Below, piece after piece: positions 43,699 through 52,854 of a stretch of DNA of 64,000 nt (positions within the stretch are counted from its first letter, which is position 1; the number at the start of each line of letters is the position of its first letter). The stretch covers positions 1,612,001 to 1,676,000 of the forward strand of contig NZ_CP082787.1 in assembly GCF_021462285.1 (NCBI RefSeq), in the 5' to 3' direction. The notes beneath the pieces were generated by a model, which was not told the DNA's origin, did not search any database, and saw only the letters and a program-made list of their open reading frames with translations. Source of the stretch: Serratia entomophila (GTDB taxonomy: Bacteria; Pseudomonadota; Gammaproteobacteria; Enterobacterales; Enterobacteriaceae). The translations under genes were made by a program, and so were the position numbers.

Positions 43699-46074
43699 TT
43701 ATTGCAGGTGCCAGCTGGTGTTATATTCAAGGCACAGAGACAGCACACTCCCCCCAACCAGATCGTGAATGTTCACTTTTTTATCGCTCTGTGCGTTCTG
43801 CGTATAACTTAGCGTCACGCGATCTGCGTTGAGCGCCGCCGTCATGATCTTGGCACCTTCATTTTTCAGCGCCGCATTTATCACATGCAGAATCGGCATG
43901 GTGGAGCCGAATTCGTAGTTGGAGTCGGTATTTTTAGGCAAGGCTCCAATGGTCAGCACATTTTGCAGACCCTCAATGTTTTGTGGCAGCGTTATTTCTA
44001 TAAATACTTTGGTGATCCCCGCCAGGAATACGCAGGAGCCTTTGGCGTGACTCAGTGGTAGCTTATCGCCAGAAACACCGTTGTATAATTCAGGCGTGAA
44101 TTTTTTCACCCTGTGTTTAAACTGATGGTCAGGGTTTTTGTCTTCGGCATCGAAGGCTATGGGCTGAGATTCGAATCTTCCGGGCCAAAGACGTTCGATA
44201 ACGGCGCCGTTTTTCCCATCCCACAAGCTGAGGTAGCGTAATGCGGTGTTCGACACTTTGGGCGAGGATAAGGCCGTGCCGATATTATGCGTGTAAAGCA
44301 GGGTAGCGACCGCGTTGTTGATTGGCAGCGATGTCGTGCTGACCGGCGCTGAGAGCGAATTCATCATCGAGGCTCTGACTGCGGAGAGACTTCCTTCGCA
44401 AACCAGTGCCGGGAGCGTTTTCATATCTTGATTTAAACCATCAACGCCTGACTCATAAAAACGGTTATCTGCAGTGTCAGGCTTTCCGTAGTCGATAAAG
44501 CCTACTCTTTCGATAAACGAGTTTCTGACTTCCCCGTAGTACATCGAACCTTGTCCATAGCTCGACAAAACAGGCGTTCTTTGCAAGAAGTAAACCTTAA
44601 GGTCGTTAATGATTAAATTGCTGTTCCCACGGTTGTAGCGGCTGAAGTTAATAAAGGCACGGCCAGCTATACCTCGGTATTTATTATTGGCAAATGATGA
44701 TTTTGTCTTGAGATCCATACCAACGTTGGAAAGCCGTCCGCCTTCCGATGTGGTGGCCGAGTTTTTAGATTTATAAAAGTAATCATCGAAAAATTTGTCG
44801 ATGGCACGGTGCCTGTCTGACCAGGATAACGTATTGCCGACGGCAATTCGGTCTATGGTGAGCATGTCGCACCAACCCAACGCGAAAATATCATTATTAT
44901 TATATGGAGGGACCCATTCGCCGCCCAGCTGAACGTTATTTCTTTGCAGCCACATTCCGCCGACAACGATACCGGCATAACAATTGGCAATAGTCTGGCT
45001 CCCCCAGGCACAGGAGTCCACTCCCTGCGCAATGGCTGGAATGCCGCAGCCGTGGTAAAAAATATTGCCGATTCGAGACTGAGCAAACATCACTCCGTCG
45101 GATAACCATCCAATAAAAGCATTCAATATTTTGAAGTTATCGATAGATACGTTGCTAACATAAGTATCCATTCTGGTTCTTTTCGGATAACCTAAAACGC
45201 GAAAGACAATGCCTATCATCTGCTTTGTCGAAATGTCCCCTTTATCTCTGCGCCAGCCAAAATCGATAAGGCTATTTTCCGTACTGTCCGCCTGCAGCTT
45301 CACATTTGAGGGTATCTCCAGGCATACCGGCATGCTGGATTTTTCTTCGGCACTTATGTTGCTATCGAGCGCCTTGCGAGAGAACTTCGGCGACACGCTG
45401 CCATCATCATAGGGCAAGACGTATTCGCTGCCGGCCGATAGGCACTTATACTTTCCTGTAAAGTGCACACTTCCACCGCCAGCGGCCGCAACGTGGGCAA
45501 TTGCCGCCCTAAAGGCGGGGGCGCTATCAAAATTTTCATAACCGGGTTCTGTTATTGGATGAGCGCCGAACATGCGCACGTCAATGGACAGCAGCTGAGC
45601 TAACGTGGTGTCGCCGATGCTGGCAGTGCTTGCCTCAGACGTTAAAAGCGTGAACTTGTCGGCCGTTATTGAGGCATAGTAGCGTTTTTGGTTATTGTCT
45701 TTATCGTAAGTCGCCAGCGAAAATTGCTTATTCGCGAATAATTCTATTTGGCGGCCGTTGAAGATGGGCAGCCCATCGTCACCGAGCTTAATAGGTTGAG
45801 GGATCGGCGTTAATGATCCATCTTGCCGTTGAACGAAAACGGGAATTCTGTTTTTTGTCGTTTTAGGATCTGCCCCCGCATTCCCAACCAATATATAGTC
45901 TTCGCTTTGCGATCTTTGCTTGATGTTTTCAACCAGGACTTGAGTGATGGATACTTTGCTTTTATCATTGACGGCATTATTGCTTGCAACATTTGCCGCA
46001 CCGCTTTTGCGAGGCACAATAAAAAAAGCAAGGAATCCAAGCATACTATTCTTTAACAGCGAGCGACGTTCCAT
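43699..46074 (-). CDS. Tat-signal tailspike-like beta-helix protein, putative polysaccharide depolymerase
   Basis: A 791-residue protein. Residues 1-27 (MERRSLLKNSMLGFLAFFIV, then PRKSGAA) look like a Tat signal with the RR pair at 3-4. Residues about 58-135 (YILVGNAGADPKTTKNRIPV, DGSLTPIPQPIKL, GLPIFNGRQIELF) resemble the head-binding domain of P22-type phage tailspikes. Residues about 165-210 (VRMFGAHP...DSAPAFRAAI...GGGSVHFTGKY) begin a pectate-lyase-3-type right-handed beta-helix that runs to about 600; a smaller C-terminal domain follows. The start at 46074 has an AGGTAGG site. It lies inside the polysaccharide locus and reads against its neighbours. It may cut or trim the capsule, as Tat-exported WcaM-like proteins in colanic acid clusters suggest. 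No other phage genes are present. Confidence 0.7.
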   Translation of the reverse strand: MERRSLLKNSMLGFLAFFIVPRKSGAANVASNNAVNDKSKVSITQVLVENIKQRSQSEDYILVGNAGADPKTTKNRIPVFVQRQDGSLTPIPQPIKLGDDGLPIFNGRQIELFANKQFSLATYDKDNNQKRYYASITADKFTLLTSEASTASIGDTTLAQLLSIDVRMFGAHPITEPGYENFDSAPAFRAAIAHVAAAGGGSVHFTGKYKCLSAGSEYVLPYDDGSVSPKFSRKALDSNISAEEKSSMPVCLEIPSNVKLQADSTENSLIDFGWRRDKGDISTKQMIGIVFRVLGYPKRTRMDTYVSNVSIDNFKILNAFIGWLSDGVMFAQSRIGNIFYHGCGIPAIAQGVDSCAWGSQTIANCYAGIVVGGMWLQRNNVQLGGEWVPPYNNNDIFALGWCDMLTIDRIAVGNTLSWSDRHRAIDKFFDDYFYKSKNSATTSEGGRLSNVGMDLKTKSSFANNKYRGIAGRAFINFSRYNRGNSNLIINDLKVYFLQRTPVLSSYGQGSMYYGEVRNSFIERVGFIDYGKPDTADNRFYESGVDGLNQDMKTLPALVCEGSLSAVRASMMNSLSAPVSTTSLPINNAVATLLYTHNIGTALSSPKVSNTALRYLSLWDGKNGAVIERLWPGRFESQPIAFDAEDKNPDHQFKHRVKKFTPELYNGVSGDKLPLSHAKGSCVFLAGITKVFIEITLPQNIEGLQNVLTIGALPKNTDSNYEFGSTMPILHVINAALKNEGAKIMTAALNADRVTLSYTQNAQSDKKVNIHDLVGGSVLSLCLEYNTSWHLQ

Positions 46075-46494
46075 TAAGCCTACCTCACACTATATAATTT
46101 AGACTTATTCATCTGATTTTTTATCGTACAGACTTGTCGAAATCACAGCAAACTTATTTGCCTTCACGTCCATTGTATGAAGAAAATTGGTTTCCAACTG
46201 TTTGTTTTTATAATTAATTACTGCGGCACCTCCTGAGTGCGAACGCGGCCAGGCCGTCAGGCGATCGCCGGAAACCTCTCGGGCGTTAAGAATAATTCTG
46301 AAATATCGTCTTACCTCTGTATTGTTGCCTCAGATGCGCTATCGTATGGCATCAAACTACCCGCCGTGGGCCGGTCTGCCGGCAAAGAGACGATCTTTTA
46401 GGCGACTCGTTTGCTTCCTATGCAGTGTGCAGCAGCAAGAGTAGGGGAGCATGCGATATAACAATGTATAAACGCGAAGCATAGAGGAGTGGTT
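46075..46494. other. Divergent regulatory region between the tailspike-like gene and galE
   Basis: 420 bases without a gene. It must carry both promoters. AT-rich stretches near 46085-46110 and a box at 46287-46301 (TAAGAAT-A-ATTCTGA), resembling a split RcsAB site, are the only signals I can point to. Confidence 0.6.
46287..46301. promoter_or_regulatory. Possible RcsAB-type box
   Basis: TAAGAAT and ATTCTGA flank one extra A and are close to the two half-sites of TAAGAATATTCCTA. The one-base insertion makes this uncertain. It lies about 190 bases before galE and 210 before the tailspike-like gene. Confidence 0.3.
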
Positions 46495-47508
46495 ATGGCG
46501 ATTTTGGTTACGGGCGGCGCTGGTTATATCGGGTCACACACGGTGCTGACCCTGCTGGAACGCGGAGAGGATGTCGTGGTGTTGGACAACCTGTGCAATG
46601 CTTCAGAAGAATCACTGCATCGCGTCGAGCAACTGGCCGGCAAGGCTGCGGTATTTTACCAGGGGGACATTCGGGAACGGGAGTCCCTTGCGCGCATTTT
46701 CGACGAACACCAGATCAGCGCCGTTATCCATTTTGCCGGGTTGAAGGCCGTTGGCGAATCGACTCGCAAGCCGCTCGAGTATTACCAGAATAACGTTGCG
46801 GGCACGCTGATCCTGTTGGAGGAAATGCGTCGCGCAGGTGTGCACCAATTCATCTTCAGCTCCTCGGCTACGGTTTACGGCGCCAATTCTCCGGTGCCTT
46901 ACGTTGAAACCACGCCGATCGGCGGAACGACCAGTCCCTATGGCACCTCCAAGCTGATGGTTGAGCAAATTCTGCAGGATTTCGCCAAGGCGGAGCCGCA
47001 ATTTTCCATTATCGCCCTGCGCTATTTCAATCCGGTTGGTGCCCACGAGTCCGGCATGATCGGTGAAGACCCGAATGGCATTCCCAACAACCTTTTGCCT
47101 TACATCTCCCAGGTGGCGATCGGCAAGCTGGAGAAACTCGGCGTGTTCGGCGGTGACTACCCGACCGAAGATGGCACCGGCGTGCGCGACTATATCCACG
47201 TGATGGATTTGGCTGAAGGCCACCTGATGGCGATGGACCATTTGCCAAAGATCGACGGATTCAAGGCTTACAATTTGGGCGCCGGCGTTGGGTATTCCGT
47301 ATTGGAGATGATACAGGCGTTTGAGAAAGCTTCAGGCGTCGCTGTCCCATACCAGATTTTACCGCGTCGTGACGGCGATCTTCCTGCATTCTGGGCCGAT
47401 GCGCGATTGGCGAAACAAGAGTTGGGCTGGGAGGTGCAGCGCGGCATTGACGCCATGATGCGTGATACCTGGAACTGGCAGCAAAAAAATCCGCAAGGTT
47501 ACCGCTGA
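46495..47508 (+). CDS. galE: UDP-glucose 4-epimerase
   Basis: A 337-residue short-chain dehydrogenase-type epimerase interconverting UDP-Glc and UDP-Gal (and possibly UDP-GlcNAc/GalNAc). The NAD-binding GGAGYIGS spans residues 7-14, FSSSATVYG the catalytic Ser/Thr region, and YGTSK (149-153) the Tyr/Lys pair. The ATG at 46495 has AGAGGAG 5 bases upstream; a GTG two codons earlier is part of that site. It would supply UDP-galactose for WbaP and transferases. A separate gal-operon galE may exist elsewhere. Confidence 0.95.
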   Translation: MAILVTGGAGYIGSHTVLTLLERGEDVVVLDNLCNASEESLHRVEQLAGKAAVFYQGDIRERESLARIFDEHQISAVIHFAGLKAVGESTRKPLEYYQNNVAGTLILLEEMRRAGVHQFIFSSSATVYGANSPVPYVETTPIGGTTSPYGTSKLMVEQILQDFAKAEPQFSIIALRYFNPVGAHESGMIGEDPNGIPNNLLPYISQVAIGKLEKLGVFGGDYPTEDGTGVRDYIHVMDLAEGHLMAMDHLPKIDGFKAYNLGAGVGYSVLEMIQAFEKASGVAVPYQILPRRDGDLPAFWADARLAKQELGWEVQRGIDAMMRDTWNWQQKNPQGYR

Positions 47509-47664
47509 CGGTCAGCCTGGCGTGGCCCGCAATAGCGTATGCGATATAAGAAAGCATGACCGCGGGCTGGTTAAGCGCAGCGCCGCTGCATCCTACCCAG
47601 GATGGCGGTAAACTCTGGCGCAGGAATTTTTTTCACAAAGTTAAGGTGTTGTTTAGAGGGTTTT

Positions 47665-48729
47665 ATGAAAATTATCGTTACCGGTGGTGCAGGCTTTATT
47701 GGGTCGGCTGTCGCCCGACATATCATTAATGATACCAGTGACCACATTCTGGTGCTGGATAGCCTGACCTACGCAGGTAATCTGGAGTCATTAACAACGA
47801 TCGCCGACAGCGATCGTTATACCTTTGAGCAGGTAGACATTTGCGACCGTGCGGCGCTGGATCGCGTGTTCGCCGAGTTCAAACCGGACGCCGTGATGCA
47901 CCTGGCGGCGGAGAGCCACGTCGACCGCTCGATCGATGGCCCGGCAGCGTTCATCGAAACCAACATCGTCGGCACCTATACGTTGCTGGAAGCGGCGCGC
48001 CAGTATTGGCAAACGCTGGGTGAAGCAGAGAAGAAAGCCTTCCGCTTCCACCATATTTCCACCGACGAAGTGTACGGCGATCTGCACGGCACCGACGATC
48101 TGTTCACGGAAACCACCCCTTACGCGCCAAGCAGCCCATACTCCGCCTCCAAGGCGTCCAGCGATCACCTGGTGCGCGCCTGGCTGCGCACCTATGGTTT
48201 CCCGACCATCGTAACCAACTGCTCAAACAATTACGGGCCGTATCACTTCCCGGAGAAGCTGATCCCGCTGACCATCCTGAATGCGCTGGACGGCAAGACG
48301 CTGCCCGTTTACGGCAACGGCACCCAGGTGCGCGACTGGCTGTATGTCGAGGATCACGCTCGTGCGCTGTACAAGGTGGTGACCGAGGGCGAAGTGGGCG
48401 AAACCTACAACATCGGCGGCCATAACGAGCGCAAGAATATCGATGTGGTGCGCACCATTTGCCGCCTGCTGGATGAGCTGGTGCCGAACAAGCCGGGCAA
48501 TCTGAGCCGCTACGAAGACCTGATCACTTTCGTGACCGACCGCCCGGGCCATGACATGCGCTATGCGATTGACGCTTCAAAAATTGACGCGGAACTGGGC
48601 TGGAAGCCGCAAGAGACTTTCGAGAGCGGTATCCGTAAAACCGTCGAATGGTACCTGGCCAACGAGGCCTGGTGGAGCCGCGTGAAAGACGGCTCTTACG
48701 CCGGCGAACGCCTGGGTCTGACCCGTTAA
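47665..48729 (+). CDS. rmlB: dTDP-glucose 4,6-dehydratase
   Basis: A 354-residue SDR enzyme, second step of dTDP-L-rhamnose synthesis. The start at 47665 has an AGAGGG site and gives [14 protein letters not shown]; the frame extends 21 codons upstream without similarity. Visible are [13 protein letters not shown], the [12 protein letters not shown] active-site region, [13 protein letters not shown] with the Tyr/Lys pair, and [18 protein letters not shown]. First gene of an rmlBACD operon. Confidence 0.97.
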   Translation: MKIIVTGGAGFIGSAVARHIINDTSDHILVLDSLTYAGNLESLTTIADSDRYTFEQVDICDRAALDRVFAEFKPDAVMHLAAESHVDRSIDGPAAFIETNIVGTYTLLEAARQYWQTLGEAEKKAFRFHHISTDEVYGDLHGTDDLFTETTPYAPSSPYSASKASSDHLVRAWLRTYGFPTIVTNCSNNYGPYHFPEKLIPLTILNALDGKTLPVYGNGTQVRDWLYVEDHARALYKVVTEGEVGETYNIGGHNERKNIDVVRTICRLLDELVPNKPGNLSRYEDLITFVTDRPGHDMRYAIDASKIDAELGWKPQETFESGIRKTVEWYLANEAWWSRVKDGSYAGERLGLTR

Positions 48730-48748
48730 TTAATTCTAAGGTATTAAA

Positions 48749-49618
48749 ATGAAAGGTATTGTTTTAGCTGGTGGTTCAGGCACGCGCCTTTACCCGATTA
48801 CCCGTGGCGTGTCCAAGCAACTGTTGCCTATTTACGATAAGCCCATGGTGTATTATCCGCTGTCGGTGCTGATGCTGGCCGGCATTCGTGACATTTTGAT
48901 CATCACGACCCCGGAAGATATGCCGGCGTTCCAGCGCCTGCTGGGCGATGGCAGCCGCTTTGGCATTTCGCTGAGCTACGAAATCCAGCCAAGCCCGGAC
49001 GGCCTGGCGCAGGCGTTCATTATTGGTGAAGAGTTCATCAACGGCGACAGCTGCGCACTGGTGCTGGGCGACAATATCTACTTTGGCCAGAGTTTTGGTA
49101 AAAAGCTGGAGTCCGTGGTTGAACGCAACCAGGGGGCAACGGTGTTCGGTTACCAGGTGATGGATCCGGAGCGCTTCGGCGTGGTGGAGTTCGACGAGCA
49201 TTTCCGCGCGCTGTCGCTGGAAGAAAAGCCGGCGGCGCCGAAGTCCAACTGGGCGGTCACCGGGCTGTATTTCTACGACAGTGACGTCGTGGAGATGGCG
49301 AAACAGGTGAAGCCGTCGCCGCGCGGCGAGCTGGAAATCACCACGCTGAACCAGATGTACCTGGATAAAGGCGCGCTCAACGTTGAGCTGCTGGGCCGCG
49401 GCTTTGCCTGGCTGGACACCGGTACGCACGACAGCCTGATTGAGGCTTCGCAGTTTATTCACACCATCGAAAAGCGTCAGGGCTTCAAGGTGGCCTGCCT
49501 GGAAGAGATCGCCTACCGCAAGGGGTGGCTGAGCCGCGAGCAGGTCGCAGCCGAAGCCAAGTTGCTGGGCAAGACGCTGTACGGCCAATATCTGTCGCAA
49601 CTGATCGTGGAGAAATAA
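48749..49618 (+). CDS. rmlA: Glucose-1-phosphate thymidylyltransferase
   Basis: A 289-residue enzyme that makes dTDP-glucose from glucose-1-phosphate and d[23 protein letters not shown] (residues 8-27) is the nucleotide-binding signature; [20 protein letters not shown] and the C-terminal [19 protein letters not shown] helix are characteristic. A partial copy of the latter region recurs near 52700. It starts 19 bases after rmlB and ends 1 base before rmlC. Confidence 0.97.
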   Translation: MKGIVLAGGSGTRLYPITRGVSKQLLPIYDKPMVYYPLSVLMLAGIRDILIITTPEDMPAFQRLLGDGSRFGISLSYEIQPSPDGLAQAFIIGEEFINGDSCALVLGDNIYFGQSFGKKLESVVERNQGATVFGYQVMDPERFGVVEFDEHFRALSLEEKPAAPKSNWAVTGLYFYDSDVVEMAKQVKPSPRGELEITTLNQMYLDKGALNVELLGRGFAWLDTGTHDSLIEASQFIHTIEKRQGFKVACLEEIAYRKGWLSREQVAAEAKLLGKTLYGQYLSQLIVEK

Positions 49619-49619
49619 C

Positions 49620-50156
49620 ATGCAAGTCACAGAGACCAAGATCGACGGTGTGAAAATCATTCAGCCCAAGGTATTTGGCGATGCCCGCGGCTTCTTCCTG
49701 GAAACCTTTGAGAAGAAGCGTTATCAGGAGATGCTGGGTATTGATTTGGATTTCGTCCAGGACAACCATTCCCGTTCGTCGCGCGGCGTGCTGCGCGGTT
49801 TGCACTTTCAGAAGGTGAATCCGCAGGGCAAGCTGGTGCGCGTCGTCCGCGGTGAAGTCTTCGACGTCGCCGTAGATATTCGCCCTGGTTCGCCGACGTA
49901 CGGCGCCTGGGAAGGGGCTATCCTGTCCGAGGAAAACAAGACCCAGTTTTGGGTGCCGCCGGGATTGGCCCACGGTTTTGTGGTGCTTTCTGACATTGCC
50001 GATTTCGAATACAAGTGCACGGATTATTATAATCCGGCGCATGAAGGGTGCCTGCTGTGGAATGACCCGCAGGTCGGCATCGAATGGCCGATTGATAACC
50101 CGCTGCTGTCGGAGAAAGACAAGGTCGGCAAACTGTTCCGGGAGCTGGCGCAATGA
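49620..50156 (+). CDS. rmlC: dTDP-4-dehydrorhamnose 3,5-epimerase
   Basis: A 178-residue cupin enzyme, third step of dTDP-rhamnose synthesis. Core motifs are QDNHSRSSRGVLRGLHFQ with the catalytic His region, GEVFDVAVDIRPGSPTYGAW, and the PPGLAHGFVVLSDIADFEYK Tyr-containing block. Length is as expected. Its stop overlaps the rmlD start by ATGA. Confidence 0.97.
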   Translation: MQVTETKIDGVKIIQPKVFGDARGFFLETFEKKRYQEMLGIDLDFVQDNHSRSSRGVLRGLHFQKVNPQGKLVRVVRGEVFDVAVDIRPGSPTYGAWEGAILSEENKTQFWVPPGLAHGFVVLSDIADFEYKCTDYYNPAHEGCLLWNDPQVGIEWPIDNPLLSEKDKVGKLFRELAQ

Positions 50157-51013
50157 AAGTGCTGTTAACCGGTTCGAAAGGGCAGCTGGGCAGCTGTTTT
50201 TGCGATCGCCTGCCGGCAGGGTGGGACGTTTTGGCCACCGACAGCGACAGCCTGGACATTACCGATTTGGCCAGGGTGAAGCAGGTGGTCGCCGACTACC
50301 GGCCCGACGCGATTGTGAATGCGGCGGCGTATACCGCCGTTGACAAGGCGGAAACCGAGAACGAACTGGCGGCGCGCATCAACGAACAGGGCCCTAAAAA
50401 CCTGGCACAGGCCGCGGCAGAGGCGGGGTGTCGTCTGATCCACGTTTCTACCGATTATGTTTTCGACGGGCAGGCGAAGACGCCCTACCGCGAGGCGGAT
50501 GTGACCAACCCGCTGGGGGTTTACGGTAAAACCAAGCTTGACGGGGAAATTGCGGTCGCCGGCGCCCATCCTGAGGCGATTATCATCCGTACGGCATGGG
50601 TATTTAGCGAATACGGCAATAACTTTGTCAAGACGATGCTGCGGCTGGCGAAAGATCGCGATGTGCTGGGGATTGTCGCCGATCAGCGCGGCTGCCCGAC
50701 CTACGCGGGCGACATTGCGCAGGCGATTATAGACCTGCTGCAGCGTCAGGCGGAAGGCGGGGTTTATCATTTCTGCGGCGACAAGGAAGTGAGCTGGAGC
50801 GAATTTGCCGAAGCGATTTTCGCCGCGGCGATGGCGCAGGGGCTGCTGGAGAAATCCCCGCAGGTGAACGGCATCACTACCGAACAGTACCCGACGCCGG
50901 CCAAACGGCCAGCCTACTCGAGCCTGGACTGTGAAAAAATTGAAAGGTTGGGTATTTCACGTTCAAACTGGGTGAGCGCTTTGGAAAACACGCTAAAAGT
51001 AGCGGCTGTGTAA
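50153..51013 (+). CDS. rmlD: dTDP-4-dehydrorhamnose reductase
   Basis: A 286-residue SDR enzyme producing dTDP-L-rhamnose with NAD(P)H. The cofactor loop GSKGQLGS lies near residue 7, HVSTDYVFDG holds the catalytic Thr/Asp pair, and YGKTKLDGE the Tyr/Lys pair. Starts inside the rmlC stop and ends with the operon's terminator. Confidence 0.96.
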   Translation: MKVLLTGSKGQLGSCFCDRLPAGWDVLATDSDSLDITDLARVKQVVADYRPDAIVNAAAYTAVDKAETENELAARINEQGPKNLAQAAAEAGCRLIHVSTDYVFDGQAKTPYREADVTNPLGVYGKTKLDGEIAVAGAHPEAIIIRTAWVFSEYGNNFVKTMLRLAKDRDVLGIVADQRGCPTYAGDIAQAIIDLLQRQAEGGVYHFCGDKEVSWSEFAEAIFAAAMAQGLLEKSPQVNGITTEQYPTPAKRPAYSSLDCEKIERLGISRSNWVSALENTLKVAAV

Positions 51014-51022
51014 AATAAATTC

Positions 51023-51056
51023 AAACAAGGACGCCGTATGAATGGCGTCCTTGTTT
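51023..51056 (+). terminator. Terminator after rmlD
   Basis: AAACAAGGACGCC and GGCGTCCTTGTTT form a perfect 13-bp stem with an 8-base loop, ending in TTTATTT. Ten bases after the rmlD stop. Confidence 0.8.
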
Positions 51057-51081
51057 ATTTGGTTAGGTCTATGGGAGTGAT

Positions 51082-52539
51082 ATGGGATTAGTCTCTAACG
51101 CCAAGTGGGTTGCTTTCTCGCAGCTGTTCAAAATTGGTGTCCAGGTTCTTAATATTGTCGTTCTGGCTCGGCTGATTCCACCTAGCGAATATGGCTTGAT
51201 GTCGATGGCGCTGGTGGTGACAAACTTTGCGTTGTTGGTCAGGGATCTTGGAACCGCAGCGGCGATTATCCAGCGGAAAGAGCTGCAGAATGAAACAATA
51301 AACGCAATATTCTGGTTGAATATACTGATGGGGCTGGCTATAGCCGGTGTTATTGTTATATTTTCCCCGCTTATTTCTTATCTGTTCCATGAACCAAGGC
51401 TGATTTTCGTTCTTTGTCTTTTGGCGGTAAGTTTTCCATTAGCAAGCAGCGCTTCTGCACATATGGCCTTATTGGAACGTGAGTCTAAGTTCAAAAAAGT
51501 CGCCTCCATTGAAATCAGCTCGTCGGTGGTCGCTGTCATCATTGCCATCACTATGGCCTATCAGGGATTTGGCGTTTATAGCCTGGTGGCCCAGATTCTG
51601 ATTCTTTCTTTAATGTCTTCAATACAGCTTTGGCTGGCATCCAAATGGCGCCCTTCATTCGAAAAAATAATAAACTTGAAAGAGATAAAAGGACTGATTG
51701 GTTTTAGTGGCAATCTGACCCTGTTCAATTTTATCAATTATTTCTCGAGAAACGCCGACAGCATGATGATTGGCCACTATATGTCGGCCGCAGTACTGGG
51801 CTTTTACTCGCTGGCATACAGGATCATGCTGTTCCCGTTGCAGAGCCTGACGTTCGTCGCCTCGCGGGCGTTGTTCCCGATACTGAGCCAGCATCAGGAA
51901 AACAATGATAAGGTACGTACAACCTACTTGAATGTTGTTTATGTGATATTGCTGATCGTATTCCCGCTCATGACTGGGTTGGCGCTTCTGCGAGAACCCT
52001 TTATTCAGCTGGTGTTCGGCCCTCAGTGGGCGATGACTGCCACGATATTGATGTGGCTTGCTCCGGTAGGCATTATCCAGGCTGTATTAAGTACCACAGG
52101 TTCCGTTTTTATGGCCAAAGGACGCACCGATATACTTATGCGCCTCGGGATCCTGGGGGCGGTACTGCAAGTTGGTGCATTTATTATCGGGGTAAGGTTT
52201 GATATTAGTACATTTGCCAAACTATACTTCTTCGCCAACGTTATTAACTTCTTCCCGGTCATGGCGATACTGATGTGGCTTATTGGCGGTACTTTGAAGG
52301 ATGTGTTCTTTAAAATTTACCGTATCGCCATTGCTACCATGATTATGGGGGCAGGCATCATTTCTCTTTGCAAATGGGTTGAACGGTACAACCATATTGA
52401 TAATTTTACCGATCTTGTTATTACCGCAATATTTGGCGCTGCGCTTTATGCCGCATCCATGCTTGTAATTGACCCCGTATTTAGAAAAGCCTGTATGGCG
52501 ATGACGACTAAAATATCAAAAAAAGTCGGTATCGTTTAG
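51082..52539 (+). CDS. wzx: Wzx-type polysaccharide flippase (MOP superfamily, WzxC-like)
   Basis: A 485-residue protein with about 12-14 membrane helices. Typical pieces are FKIGVQVLNIVVLARLIPPS, EYGLMSMALVVTNFALL near residue 35-50, RNADSMMIGHYMSAAVLGFY and RALFPILSQHQ. It should move undecaprenyl-linked repeat units to the periplasmic face. It lies after rmlD with its own promoter region and terminator. A second Wzx is encoded at 56101 on the other strand. Confidence 0.88.
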   Translation: MGLVSNAKWVAFSQLFKIGVQVLNIVVLARLIPPSEYGLMSMALVVTNFALLVRDLGTAAAIIQRKELQNETINAIFWLNILMGLAIAGVIVIFSPLISYLFHEPRLIFVLCLLAVSFPLASSASAHMALLERESKFKKVASIEISSSVVAVIIAITMAYQGFGVYSLVAQILILSLMSSIQLWLASKWRPSFEKIINLKEIKGLIGFSGNLTLFNFINYFSRNADSMMIGHYMSAAVLGFYSLAYRIMLFPLQSLTFVASRALFPILSQHQENNDKVRTTYLNVVYVILLIVFPLMTGLALLREPFIQLVFGPQWAMTATILMWLAPVGIIQAVLSTTGSVFMAKGRTDILMRLGILGAVLQVGAFIIGVRFDISTFAKLYFFANVINFFPVMAILMWLIGGTLKDVFFKIYRIAIATMIMGAGIISLCKWVERYNHIDNFTDLVITAIFGAALYAASMLVIDPVFRKACMAMTTKISKKVGIV

Positions 52540-52566
52540 CTTTGTTGCTTTATAACGCATGAAAAG

Positions 52567-52604
52567 GTGAGCCTTTATTTATAGAATAGAGGCTCGCTTT
52601 TTTT
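52567..52604 (+). terminator. Rho-independent terminator of the first wzx
   Basis: GTGAGCCT and AGGCTCGC form an 8-bp stem with one T-G wobble around an AT-rich loop, followed by seven T, about 28 bases after the stop. Confidence 0.8.
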
Positions 52605-52700
52605 ATTTATATCTTGGTGATATTGGTCCGGCGTGTTATTTCCCTGTGCCGAGTTCCTACGGAAGGCTATATGTCACAGTGCGAAAGTTCAACCCATTTT

Positions 52701-52780
52701 CAGCTGTTCAAGATGGCCTGCCTGGAAGAGATCGACTACCGAAAAGGATGGTTGAGCCGTGAGCGGCTCGCCGCCGTACG
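52701..52780 (+). pseudogene. 3' fragment of an rmlA-like gene
   Basis: The translation around [20 protein letters not shown] closely repeats [20 protein letters not shown] of the intact RmlA encoded at 48749. Nucleotide identity is also obvious over about 70 bases (both contain GGCCTGCCTGGAAGAGATCG). The flanks do not match, and the frame runs on into unrelated sequence that overlaps the convergent gene. It is best read as a scar of a lost or recombined rml gene. Confidence 0.75.
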
Positions 52781-52818
52781 GTGCAAGGGGGGTATCTTGT
52801 CCGAGAAAAATATCGACG

Positions 52819-52849
52819 GCCTGAATTCTATATTTCATAGAATTCAGGC
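52819..52849. terminator. Stem-loop at the 3' end of the inverted cluster
   Basis: GCCTGAATTCTAT and ATAGAATTCAGGC form a perfect 13-bp stem with a 5-base loop, 6 bases after the stop codon of the minus-strand gene at 52855. No immediate T-run in that direction. Confidence 0.55.
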
Positions 52850-52854
52850 GTTCA

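Noticed and set aside
43699..46074. Tailspike-like gene as part of a prophage
   Set aside because: No capsid, tail, integrase or lysis gene is adjacent, and the protein carries an export signal that a virion protein would not need.
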